Shown here: positions 22,710-33,140 of the stretch, one piece after another
How the letters are laid out: every line of letters begins with the position of its first letter
How positions within the stretch are numbered: the stretch's first letter is position 1
Origin: Ovis canadensis
Taxonomy: Eukaryota; Chordata; Mammalia; Artiodactyla; Bovidae
DNA: 64,000 bases
Direction of reading: 5' to 3'
Assembly: GCF_042477335.2 (NCBI RefSeq)
Contig: NC_091245.1
Location: 114,486,501-114,550,500 of the forward strand
The notes under the pieces: model-generated
What the model saw: the letters and a program-made list of their open reading frames with translations, nothing else
Database searches by the model: none
Told to the model about the DNA's origin: nothing
Position numbers and translations under genes: made by a program

Positions 22710-23600
22710 AAAAGGTTCCAGTTCTTGCTACTAAACATTCCATAGTTTTGAAAAAGAGATAGCTCTCATCAATGTAACTATGGTTAGTTTTGGCGAAAAC
22801 CCAGTGACTGTGGCTGTTCAGAAGATAGATGCTGCTGGGTGGCGGCATTGCACCAAATTCACCCACAGCCCCATCCTTTGCCAGCAGAGAGGGCTCAGCT
22901 GCTAGACAAGGCTGGAAACAGATTATACCCTTCAACAAAGCTCAGCGCACTGGCCTTCTCAGAGCTGAGTGCCTGACCTTGCTTGGCCTCATGGGCACTG
23001 TGTTCTACCCCCAGAGCCATCTTTCCCAGGCTGTGTTCTCCAGAGAGAATGAAAAACATGTGGCTGCCAAGTCAGGTAAAAGCAGAAGAGGAGGCTGTCA
23101 CTGATGTTCCTGCACATCTGGATGGTTCCAGGGGCCAAGAGAAAGGGAGGTACTTTTCAACTTCGAAGGTCCAACTAGATCCTGGTCTAATTCCTTTTGA
23201 ACCCATTCGAAAGAATCAGACGCTGGTTCTAAGGAGGAGAAAGAATCCCAAGCCTGCATGAAGTCCATTGGTAGTAAGATGCTGTTGACCATTCCTAATC
23301 CCATCAGTCTAGCTATTACTATCAGGGAAGGAAAGACTCAAGATGCCAAGTAGCCTGATTCTCTTAGGGAGCCCCTCCAGGAGGAGTGGGGTGATAAGAG
23401 TAAACTGGCAAGAAGATCCTATTGGGCACCTTGGCCTGCCTCCAAGTTTGGGCTCCAGTACCCTGACCCTGCTCATTAGACCTCACAACTGAAGCGACCA
23501 TGGACCTACCAACCCTCCCAGAGCAAACGGCCACGTTCAGACAGCACTTCATCCCAGCACTGAGGGAGTTAAGCCTACGGGTAGTTGAGGAGGCTCTGGT
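22710..23600. other. OLFML2B: Intron 3, nothing recognised
   Basis: No supported exon or repeat between the (GAT)n run and the L1/BovB nest. Confidence 0.5.
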
Positions 23601-23830
23601 GTTCTCTATCTTTAAACATTTTTTTTTAATTGGAGGATAATTGCTTTACAATGTTGTGTTGGTTTCTGCCGTACAGCAACATGAAGCAGCTGTAAGTATA
23701 CATGTATACCTTGGCTCTTGTGCCTCCCTCCCACCCCAATCCCCACCCTACTCCTCCAGGTCATCACAGAGTGCTGGGCCAAGCTCCCCGTGTCATACAG
23801 CAGCTTCCCATCAGTTATCTGTTTTACATA

Positions 23831-26457
23831 TCAGTTCAGTTCAGTTCAGTTCAGCCGCTCAGTTGTGTCTGACTCTTTGCGACCCCATGAACCGCAGCAT
23901 GCCAGGCCTCCCTTCCCACCACCAACTCCTGGAGTCCACCCAAACCCATGTCCATTGAATCAGTGATGCCATCCAACCATCTCATCCTCTGTTGTCCCCT
24001 TCTCCTCCCGCCCTCAATCTTTCCCAGCATCAGGGTCTTTTCAAATGAGTCAGCTCTTCGCATCAGGTGGCCAAAGTATTGGAGTTTCAGCTTCACCATC
24101 AGTCCTTCCAATGAACACCCAGGACTGATCTCCTTTAGGATGGACTGGTTGGATCTCCTTGCAGTCCAAGGGACTCTCAAGAGTCTTCTACAACACCACA
24201 GTTCAAATGCATCAATTCTTCTGCACTCAGCTTTCTTTATAGTCCAACTCTCACATTCATACACGACTCCTGGAAAAACCATAGCCTTGAACAGATGGAC
24301 CTTTGTTGGCAAAGTAATGTCTCTGTTTTTTAATATGCTGTCTAAGCTGGTCATAACTTTCCTTCCAAGAAGCAAGCATCTTTTAATTTCATGGCTACAG
24401 TCACCATCTGCAGTGATTTTCAAGCCCCCAAAAATAAAGTCTGATACTGTTTCCACTGTTTCCCCATCTATCTGCCATGAAGTGATGGGACTGGATGCCA
24501 TGATCTTAGTTTTCTGAATGCTGAGCTTTAAGCCAACTTTTTCACTCTCCTCTTTCACTTTCATCAAGAGACTCTTTAGTTCTTCACTTTCTGCCATGAA
24601 CGTGGTGTCATTTGCATATCTGAGGTTATTGATATTTCTCCCTGCAATCTTGATTCCAGCTTGTGCTTCTTCCAGCACGTCTCATGATGTACTCTGCATA
24701 GAAGTTAAATAAGCAGGGTGACAATATACAGCCTTGACGTACTCCTTTCTCTGTTTGGAACCAGTCTGTTGTTCCATGTCCAGTTCTAATTGTAGCTTTC
24801 TGACCTGCATACACGTTTCTCAAGAGGCAGGTCAGGTGGTCTGGTATTCCCATCTCTTGAAGAATTTTCCAGTTTATTGTGATCCACACAGTCAAAGCCT
24901 TTGGCATAGTCAATAAAGCAGAAATAGATGTTTTTCTGGAACTCTCTTGCTTTTTCCATGATCCAGCAGATGTTGACAATTTGATCTCTGGTTCCTCTGC
25001 CTCTTCTAAAACCAGCTTGAACTGGTCCTGGAAGTTCACGGTTCACATATTGCTGAAGCCTGGCTTGGAGAATTTTGAGCATTACTTTACTAGCATGTGA
25101 GATGAGTGCAATTGTGCAGTAGTTTGAGCATTCTTTGTCATTGCCTTTCTTTGGGATTGGAATGAAAACTGACCTTTTCCAGTCCTGCGGCCACTGCTGA
25201 GTTTTCCAAATTTGCTGGCATATTGAGTGCAGCACTTTCATAGCATCATCTTTCAGGATTTGAAATAGCTCAACTGGAATGCCATCACCTCCACTAGCTT
25301 TGCTCATAGTGATGCTTCCTAAGGCCCATTTGACTTCACATTCCAGGATGTCTGCTCTAGGTGAGTGCCCACACCATCATGATTATCTGGGTCGTGAAGA
25401 TCTTTTTTGTACAGTTCTGTGTATTCTTGCCATCTCTTCTGAATATCTTCTGCTTCTATTGGTGCATACCATTTCTGTCCTTTATTGAGCCCATCTTTGC
25501 ATGAAATGTTCCCTTGGCATCTCTAATTTCCTTGAAGAGATCTCTAGTCTTTCCCATTCTATTGTTTTCCTCTATTTCTTTGCTTTATAGCTGAGGACGG
25601 CTTTCTTATCTCCCGTTGCTATTCTTTGGAACTCTGCATTCAAATGGGTCTATCTTTCCTTTTCCTCTTAGCTTTTCGGTACCCTTCTTTTCACAGCTAT
25701 TCCTAAGGCCTCCTCAGACAGCCATTTTGCTTTTTTGCATTTCTTTTTCTTGGGGATGGTCTTGATCCCTGTCTCCTGTACAATGTCACGAACCTCCGTC
25801 CTTAGTTCATCAGGCGCTCTATCAAATCTAATCCCTTGAAATCTATTTCTTACTTCCACTGTATAATCATAAGGGATTTGATTTAGGTCATACCTGAATG
25901 GTCTGGTTGTTTTCCCTTCTTTCTCAATTTAAGTCTGAATTTGGTAATAAGGAGTTCATGATCTGAGCCACAGTCAGCTCCTGGTCTTGTTTTTGTTGAC
26001 TGTATAGAGCTTCTCCATCTTTGGCTGCAAAGAATATAATCAATCTGATTTCGGTGTTGGCCATCTGGTGATGTCCATGTGTAGAGTCTTCTCTTGCGTT
26101 GTTGGAAGAAGATGTTTGCTATGACCAGTGTGTTCTCTTGGCAGAACTATATTAGCCTTTGCCCTGCTTCATTCTGTACTCCAAGGCCAAATCTGCCTGT
26201 TACTCAAGATGTTTCTTGATTTCCTACTTTTGCATTCCAGTCCCCTATAATGAAAAGGACATCTTTTTTGGGTGTTAGTTCTAAAAGGTCTTGTAGGTCT
26301 TCAGAGAACCATTCAAATCAGCTTCTTCAGCATTACTGGTCGGGGCATAGACTTGGATTACCATGATACTGTATGGTTTGCCTTGGAAATGAACAGAGAT
26401 TATTCTGTTGTTTCAGAGACACAACAGTGCATCCAAGCACTGCATTTCGGACTCTTC
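23831..26457 (-). mobile_element. BovB (RTE) LINE, 5'-truncated, nested in L1
   Basis: A 2.6-kb reverse BovB flanked by a 7-bp duplication TTACATA (23824-23830 and 26458-26464). Minus frames encode pieces of the endonuclease/reverse transcriptase protein. The RT core is spread over 24786-25307 and 24626-25039, and the C-terminal region is at 23851-24678 (275 codons uninterrupted). The catalytic YADD box is YAND here (24607-24618), and the frame is broken, so it is inactive. Loss of the start of the endonuclease marks the 5' truncation. Confidence 0.92.
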
Positions 26458-26724
26458 TTACATACGGATTTGTCAATGCTACACTCTCGATTCATCCCAC
26501 TTTCTCCTCCCATGTGTTCACAAGTCTGTCCTTTACATCTGCGTCTCTATCCTTGCCCTGCAAATAGGTTGATCTGTGCCATTTTCCTATATTCCATATA
26601 TATGCATTAATATAGAATATTTGTTTTTCTCTTTCTGATTTACTTCACTCTGTATAATAGGCTCTAGTTTCATCCACCTCATTAGAACTGACTCAAATTC
26701 GTTTATTTTTTTGGCTGAGTAATA

Positions 26725-26929
26725 TTGGAAAAGACTCTGATGCTGGGAGGGATTGGGAGCAGGGGGAGAAGGGGACGACAGAGGATGAGATGGCTGGATG
26801 GCGTCACTGACTCGATGGATGTGAGTCTGAGTGAACTCCAAGAGTTGGTGATGGATGGGGGGCCTGGCATGCTGCGATTCATGGGGTTGCAAAGAGTCAG
26901 ACATGACTGAGCGACTGAACTGAACTGAA
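26725..26929 (+). mobile_element. BovB 3' end fragment nested in L1
   Basis: About 205 bp of BovB tail (GAAAAGACTCTGATGCTGGG to GACTGAACTGAACTG). It interrupts the L1 phrase GAGTAATATT...CC, with AATATT-like sequence repeated on both sides, the signature of a severely 5'-truncated insertion. Confidence 0.85.
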
Positions 26930-27685
26930 ATATTCCCTTGTATATACATACCACAATTTCTTTATCCATTCATCTGTCAATGGATTTGAGGTTGCTTCCA
27001 TGTCCTGACTATTGTAAATGTTTAATAGAAATGAACATTGGGATACATGTGGCTTTTTGAATTACGGTTTTCTCAGGGTACATGCCCAGTAGTGGGCTTG
27101 CTGGGTCATATGGTAGTGTTATTCCTAGGTTTTTAGGGAATCTCCATACTGTTCTCCACAGTGGCTGTATCAGTTTACATTCCCATCAACAGTACAGGAG
27201 GGTTCCCTTTTCTCCACATTCTCTCCAGCATTTATTGTTTGTAGATTTTTTTGATGATGGTCATTCTGTCAGGTATGAGGTGATACCTCATTGTAGTTTT
27301 GATTTGCATTTCTCTAATAATCAGCCATCTTGAGCATCTTCTCATGTGATGTTGGCCATCTGTATGTGGTGTTCTCTTTCTGGGAACGTTTTAGGAGTGT
27401 AAGGAGTGTGCTGAAATCAATCCTTGAAACCATAACGTTTCATCATCCTTATCTCAGTTCTCCTGGCAAAGCAACAGAGGGATATTTGCCCCCACTCTCT
27501 CATTGGTCATAACCTGAGTACTTTGTTCAACTTTATCCCCTCAGGAAACACACAAAGTAGGCAGCGGACCTTTCCCACTTCACAGATGGGAAAAGTGAGA
27601 TATGGCTGCGTGGGCATGGCAAACAAAGAGTAATTCACTGTCCTGACTCCTGGTCCAGTGGCTTTTTTTGCCCGCCTGAGGAGCC

Positions 27686-28353
27686 TGGCATCCGGTCCCA
27701 TCACTTCATGGGAAATAGATGGCGAAACAGTGGAAACAGTTTCAGACTTTATTTTGGGGGGCTCCAAAATCACTGCAGATGGTGACTGCAGCCATGAAAT
27801 TAAAAGATGCTTACTCCTTGGAAGAAAAGTTATGACCAACCTAGATAGTATATTCAAAAGCAGAGACATTACTTTGCCGACTAAGGTCCATCTAGTCAAG
27901 GCTATGGTTTTTCCTGTGGTCATGTATGGATGTGAGAGTTGGACTGTGAAGAAGGCTGAGTGCCGAAGAACTGATGCTTTTGAAGTGTGGTGTTGGAGAA
28001 GACTCTTGAGAGTCCCTTGGACTGCAAGGAGATCCAACCAGTCCATTCTGAAGGAGATCAGCCCTGGGATTTCTTTGGAAGGAATGATGCTAAAGCTGAA
28101 GCTCCACTACTTTAGCCACCTCATGCGAAGAGTTGACTCATTGGAAAAGACTCTGATGCTGGGAGGGATTGGGGGCAGGAGGAGAAGGGGACGACCAAGG
28201 ATGAGATGGCTGGATGGCATCACGGACTCGATGGATGTGAGTCTGAGTGAACTCCGGGAGATGGTGATGGACAGGGAGGCCTGGCGTGCTGCAATTCATG
28301 GGGTTGCAAAGAGTCGGACACGACTGAGCGACTGAACTGAACTGAGCTGAACT
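27686..28353 (+). mobile_element. BovB LINE 3' part
   Basis: Plus-oriented BovB C-terminal coding end and tail, from GGCATCCGGTCCCATCAC to a (CTGAA)n end near 28350. A 225-codon frame (27658-28335) is almost all BovB, with about ten leading codons from unique DNA, so it is not a host gene. The piece is inverted relative to the homologous part of the 23831-26457 element. Confidence 0.9.
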
Positions 28354-29336
28354 GAAGAGCCTTACATACACCTTCTTACTTACATCTGCTATCTCAACTA
28401 ATCACCCACCAGGGAACCTCAGCTTCTCCATGAGAGACCCCCCAAAGCCCACTTTTTCATGAGGAATAATAATATATTTACAGTCATCTCATTATTAAAT
28501 TTATCTTACATTAACATTCTAAAAAGTAAATAGTTTTCTACTTGAAGTAGCAGCTCTTTGAGCCACTGCTTCAAGAATTCATTCAAGGACTGGATGCCAG
28601 TCAATAAACTTCTCATCCATCAGGCTGAACGATGATCATTCCTTTTCTGATAATTACATGATTGCTTATTTACATGTTGAAGCATCACAACAACAAATCA
28701 ATGTCAACATTACTGTTTACGACTTCAATCTCCTATCAGCTGTGAAAACCATAGCTCCAGCTGTGCATCTCTTTCGAACTCAGTCATACAAATGCATCTC
28801 TGTCTACGGACATTACATTACTAGTCTACTTTTCCTGGAGGTGAGCAGCCTGAATGGTTTCCAATAAGGGGTATTATTTATTAGTAAACATTTTATGTCT
28901 TTTTTTTCTAAAATGGATTTGAGATGGATTATTGCCCCTTCTCTCTAACACACACAGAGACATGCACCAGAATAGTTTCTTTAAGAGAGGAAATTATTAA
29001 CCATATACCCAGAAGAGAGATGACTCCACCTTAAAATATGAAGTAAGATACTTATTGTACTTTTTACATTTTATTCAGCTCTGAGTTCCTGCGAAGTCAA
29101 GGGGAAAGTAGATATACATTGTTTAGTGGTTCTTATATATGGGAAAAAGAAGGTATTTACATTTATATTTCACTATTTCTTTTTATCACCAACAATTTGG
29201 CATGATTTTGGATGAGTGTTTTATGTATATTTTTTTTCTTTCCAAAGAATAATGAGTTAAATATAACCAGGGTACATGCTTATACACTTTGAGGTTTGAT
29301 CAAGAGAAAGATATAGAAATCTAGAATCTTCCTTAC
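28354..29336. other. OLFML2B: Intron 3 next to exon 3, no recognised repeat
   Basis: Nearly 1 kb of AT-rich sequence with no recognisable mobile element, immediately past the exon 3 donor. No gene or RNA structure was recognised. Confidence 0.45.
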
Positions 29337-29444
29337 CTCCTCCAGCTTGTCCACTCGCTCCACCAGTTTGGTGGTAACTGAATGCAGCTTCAGGAGATCC
29401 AAGCCGTAGAAAGCTCCTTCCAGCATGTCTATAATGGTGGAGAG
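29337..29444 (-). CDS. OLFML2B: OLFML2B exon 3 (start of coiled coil)
   Basis: Encodes residues 147-182, [10 protein letters not shown]... to ...VERVDKLEE, with regularly spaced hydrophobic residues suggesting the first part of a coiled coil. The acceptor TAG ends at 29445 and the donor GTAAGG starts at 29336, phase 0 at both ends. The exon is only 108 bp, and no single start-to-stop frame isolates it. It was found by reading through the splice signals and checking frame continuity with exons 2 and 4. It is followed by the 18.6-kb intron 3, the longest in the window. Confidence 0.93.
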
Positions 29445-30500
29445 CTACGAAACAAGGGCAGGCATCAGTCTAAGGCTGGTGCAGATAGACCGAGAGGGAG
29501 ACGTCTCCGTGTTGGAGGGTGGACAGGGACACCACTAGCCAGGAATTGTGAGGTGGCCCTCAGAAACTGGCGCTTATGCGGGCGGATAGGCAGATCCAAT
29601 GGTGTAGGTGTGTTCTGTCTATGAGTATATGGTTAAGAAGATAGAATCCTACAAGTCAACTGAGGTCTGAATAGCTTCACTAAACTGCTTGTACTTCCTT
29701 TATTAAGTCTATCAGTTGGATGCATGTCTGTCTTTCCTACTAGACTGTGAGCTCCTTGAAAGCAGTGCAATGTCATCTTCATCCTCGATTCCCCATGATA
29801 CCCTGGCCCATAACAAGTGATATATAAACTCAACAAAGTGGCTTATTAACATCAGTGCCTTGAGGATATGCTTCTGAAATACTTCCATGCAGTGTCTGCT
29901 GAAGTCCCTGGAAGACACCAGCAAGCTTTACCTTAGCACTAAAAGCAAAACTGCCCCTGGGAGGTAAAAGAGACCCAGAGGCCCTCCTTTAAGGTGGCAA
30001 GTTGTCATGGGTACCCAGCTTTCTCAATTTTTTTTGACACTGTCCTCCCTGCCAGTACAGATCCAGTGGGAGAAAGGTGGCTGAGGTGCTGGTGACATCC
30101 AGGTCATGCAAAGTTTAGGCACAGGAAGCATGAGAGATGCTTAAAGTGAGCCTCCCTGCCAAGGACTATCCCTGGGAAAGTCTGCTGGACATACGTGTGC
30201 CCCACAGCCTTTCTATCAGATAAGAACTCTATGTGTGAAGCACTCATGTTTCAAAGATCTCTTTCCTCTCCATCAGATGAAGATAGCTGAAGTCTAGGTG
30301 AGAGCCACGGAAGGGCAGCCAGTGAGTATGCACTGTGATGATTCTCTGATTCCTAAAATGTTGCCTGCTATTGTTTCAGAACCCCCCAAGAGTCCAATCC
30401 TATAACTGAGTGATTGTGCCTTTGGTTCAGAAATTGTTTCACAGCAGAGCTGCAGCTCTGAGTGACATGGCTGAATTCTGGGACACTCATTTTACTGGTA
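29445..30500. other. OLFML2B: Intron 2, left part
   Basis: Holds an L2-like piece at about 29715-29835 (CTAGACTGTGAGCTCCTTGA, plus orientation). Otherwise nothing recognised. Confidence 0.5.
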
Positions 30501-30504
30501 AACC

Positions 30505-30772
30505 CTGCTGCTGTTGCTGCTGCTGCTAAGTCGCTTCAGTCATGTCCAACCCTGTGCGACCCCATAGATGGCAGCCCACCGGGCTCCCCTGTCCCTGGGA
30601 TTCTCCAGGCAAGATCACTGGAGTGGGTTGCCATTTCCTCCTCCAATGCATGAAAGGGAAAAGTGAAAGTGAAGTCGCTGAGTCACGTCCGACCCTTAGG
30701 GACCCCATGGACTGCAGCCTACCAGGCTCCTCCGTCCATGGGATTTTCCAGGCAAGAGTACTAGAGTGGGGT
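30505..30772 (-). mobile_element. Bov-A2 SINE
   Basis: Two reverse Bov-A monomers with a CTG-rich end at 30508-30528. AAACCC-type sequence recurs at both edges as a likely short duplication. Sense to OLFML2B, in intron 2. Confidence 0.87.
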
Positions 30773-30839
30773 GAAACCCAACTCTGCTTAAAGGAATATC
30801 AGTGACGACCAGTTACCAAGTGTGCGCCAGCTTCTGGCA

Positions 30840-31090
30840 TAGCAGTAGCACTTTACATGGTCATTCACTATTGGGATGTGTCTATCAAGCCCCAACTATA
30901 TGTCAGTCATTGTGCCAAGTACTCAATAGTTGTCATCTCATCTATTCTCAAAACCCTCAAAGGTAGATGTTATTCTTCCTACTTTTTAATTCGAGGAGAC
31001 TGAGGTCAGGCCAGTTGAATAACTTGCATATCACCATGTAGCAAGCACTAGCAATGATTTGAACCCAAGTCTGACTCTAAATCAAGCTTA
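30840..31090 (-). mobile_element. MIR SINE
   Basis: Reverse MIR: CATTGTGCCAAGTACTCAAT, GAGGAGACTGAGGTCAGG, and GATTTGAACCCAAGTCTGAC. Confidence 0.8.
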
Positions 31091-31204
31091 TCCCATGAGC
31101 CCACACTACAGATGAAGAGGGGAAGGTGGGGATCAGATGAAGGCCTTAGCTGACCTATGCGGCTGCCCCAGATAGGGCCTGAGTTTCCCTACCCTGTGGT
31201 CCAG

Positions 31205-31740
31205 GATTATAGGATTCCAATTATGAGTATAGTTGCTTTACAGTGTTGTGTTATTTTCTACTGTACAGCAAAAATGAATCAGCCATACATGTACATATTA
31301 TTGCTGTTGTTCAGTTGCTAAGTCATGTCAGATATTCACATATCTTCTCCTTTTTGGATTTACTTTCCATTCAGGAAACCCATTCGTGTCTGACTCTTTG
31401 CAACCGCATGGACTATAGCCTGCCAGGCTCCTCTGTCCATGGAATTCTCCAGGCAAGAATACTGGAGTGGGTTGCCATGCCCTCCTCCAGGGAATCTTCC
31501 TGACCCAGGGACTGAACTTGGGTCTCCTGCACTGCAGGCAGATTCTTTACCATCTAAGCCACCAGGGAAGCCCTTCAGGTCACCAGAGAATTAAGTAGAG
31601 TTCCCTGTGCTATATAGTATATTCTCATTAGTTATTTATTTTATATACAGTATCAATAGTATATATGTGCCAATCCCAGTCTCCCAATTCCTCCCACCTC
31701 CCTCTTTCCCCTTGGTATCTATACACTTGTCTCTAGGTCT
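31205..31740 (-). mobile_element. L1 3' fragment with Bov-tA pieces inside
   Basis: Reverse L1 3' sequence at 31215-31305 (GTTGCTTTACAGTGTTGTG), 31337-31379 and 31575-31740 (GTAGAGTTCCCTGTGCTATA). Two Bov-tA pieces lie between these parts. Confidence 0.75.
31306..31574 (-). mobile_element. Bov-tA SINE split in two pieces
   Basis: A 30-bp SINE 3' end (31306-31336, GTTCAGTTGCTAAGTCATG) and the rest of a Bov-tA (31380-31574, to CCACCAGGGAAGCCC) are separated by about 45 bp of L1-like sequence. TTCAGG occurs at 31371-31376 and 31575-31580, bracketing the larger piece. Confidence 0.75.
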
Positions 31741-32210
31741 GTGTCTACAGGATTGCAGTTTGCTGGTTGGACCTAGGGCAGGCCCCAGGCCTCTTCTTCC
31801 CTGGGTCACCCAGCTCCTGCACTGAGGACTAAAGGCTCACTGCTCTCTGTGTGTCTCTGGGGTGCCTGCTGTGCTGACAGTAAATCATGGCAGTAACTTT
31901 CCTGGAGAAGAACGCTGAGTTCTTTTGGCTAGCTGGGTCTGGCAGCTGCTCCCAGGCCCAGCCTCCTTGGCTCCAAAAGAGAGGGAGGCATACTTTGCTC
32001 TAGGCATCACCCTCAGACATTAGAGTTGCAAATGACCAGTCTGTCAGTTTGTCAGCTCCGGATCCACACACAACACTCTCCGGCCCAGAGCCTAACCTCC
32101 TTTAAAGGCTAAAACAGGGCCCACTTACTCCAAGGCCTTGATCCCCAGCAAAAGCCTTGTCAGACTCATGGGTCCCTCTCACACAGGCCTCACCCTCTAC
32201 CAGGTCCTAC
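31741..32210. other. OLFML2B: Intron 2 adjoining exon 2, nothing recognised
   Basis: No supported repeat or extra exon between the L1 fragment and the exon 2 donor. Confidence 0.5.
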
Positions 32211-32474
32211 CTTCAAGTCCCGGCTGTCTGCCTCCCGAAGCTTCTGGAGCCTGAAGTCTCCCTCGCAGGGATTGAGGGCGGACGGAGGTGCCACGCAGGC
32301 ACACTTGCAGGAGGACCCCGAGGTGATGGTCTCCACTGTGTAGAAGTCTTCCTTCCGGGAGGTCCCCGCGTTGACCCGCTGGCAGGCATCTCGGCCCAGG
32401 GGTCGCACTACACACTTGCACTGGCAGTCCGAGCCCTCAGACACGGCCTTGACTTTGTCATAGTCTCCCAGCAA
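32211..32474 (-). CDS. OLFML2B: OLFML2B exon 2 (cysteine-rich segment)
   Basis: Encodes residues 59-146, beginning [14 protein letters not shown] and ending READSRDLK. The acceptor CTAG ends at 32475 and the donor GTAGG starts at 32210, both phase 0. Cysteines cluster as CQCKC (residues 75, 77, 79), C89, CKCAC (114, 116, 118) and C128, suggesting a disulfide-bonded N-terminal module. This cysteine pattern is characteristic of OLFML2 proteins. The TTG at 32474 is a leucine codon at an exon boundary, not a start. Intron 1 is 2,440 bp. Confidence 0.95.
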
Positions 32475-32889
32475 CTAGACAAAGACAGAGAGACCAGGTT
32501 GGGGCTGTGCAAACACCAGCATCCGTCAGGGTCCCGAAAAAGGCTCTACATTCACTTTGTCAGATGTGCTGCTAGCCAGAGATCTCCGATAACTCTGGTG
32601 CGGAGTTGAAGGGGTCATCGCCAACACAATTTGCTGACTCTAGCATTTCCTGGAAGGCACTCTGAGTTCAGCTCTCTTTACTTATTTTGGAAAGGAGTGC
32701 ATTTCTCAGGGAGCCTTAGTCTTTTATCACTTAAAGGAAAAAAACAAATAAGCTCCATCATTCTTCCAACAGTACTTGCCTCAGCTAGAATCCAGATTTA
32801 GACTAAAGAGGGAAAGGAGAAAGGATTGACGGAGGGATTGGAAAACTGACATTCCAATTTCAAGACTACTGGCTTCTGTTCCCCTTCAT

Positions 32890-33140
32890 TCATTCTCCAC
32901 TTATTGAGTGCCACCTTGGGACTAAGCTTGGTGCTATGAGAGGTAAAGCAATGAATGGGCCAGAGAGCCTGATCTCAAGAGCTTACTGTGCAAGAGGTCT
33001 CTAAGTTACGATCACACCAAGCAGGGAGCGGTAAGTACCCCGGATGTGGGAGTCCACTGGGAGCTCCAACAGAAGGCCACAGAGCGTGGCTTCTAGAAGG
33101 AAGTGGTATCTGATGTGGCCTCAAAGGATGAGTTAGATTT
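32890..33140 (-). mobile_element. L2 LINE remnant
   Basis: Reverse L2 3' end: CTTATTGAGTGCCACCTTGG, TAAAGCAATGAATGGGCCAG, and GAAGTGGTATCTGATGTGG. Lies in intron 1. Confidence 0.6.

Larger units (their letters stand above)
23613..27390 (-). mobile_element. L1 fragment carrying two BovB insertions
   Basis: Reverse L1 3' sequence occurs at 23613-23830 (TTGGAGGATAATTGCTTTAC), 26458-26724 (GATATTTGTTTTTCTC-type block, ending GGCTGAGTAATATT), and 26930-27390 (CATTCATCTGTCAATGGA, GGTGATACCTCATTGTAG). The three pieces join in L1 order, so one L1 was interrupted first by a long BovB and separately by a short one. Confidence 0.88.

Noticed and set aside
23851-24678. Longest uninterrupted frame in the window (275 codons, minus)
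   Set aside because: BovB reverse-transcriptase C-terminal region in a 5'-truncated copy; not a host gene.
27658-28335. 225-codon frame that could be called a gene
   Set aside because: It is the C-terminal part of a BovB retrotransposon preceded by about ten chance codons.
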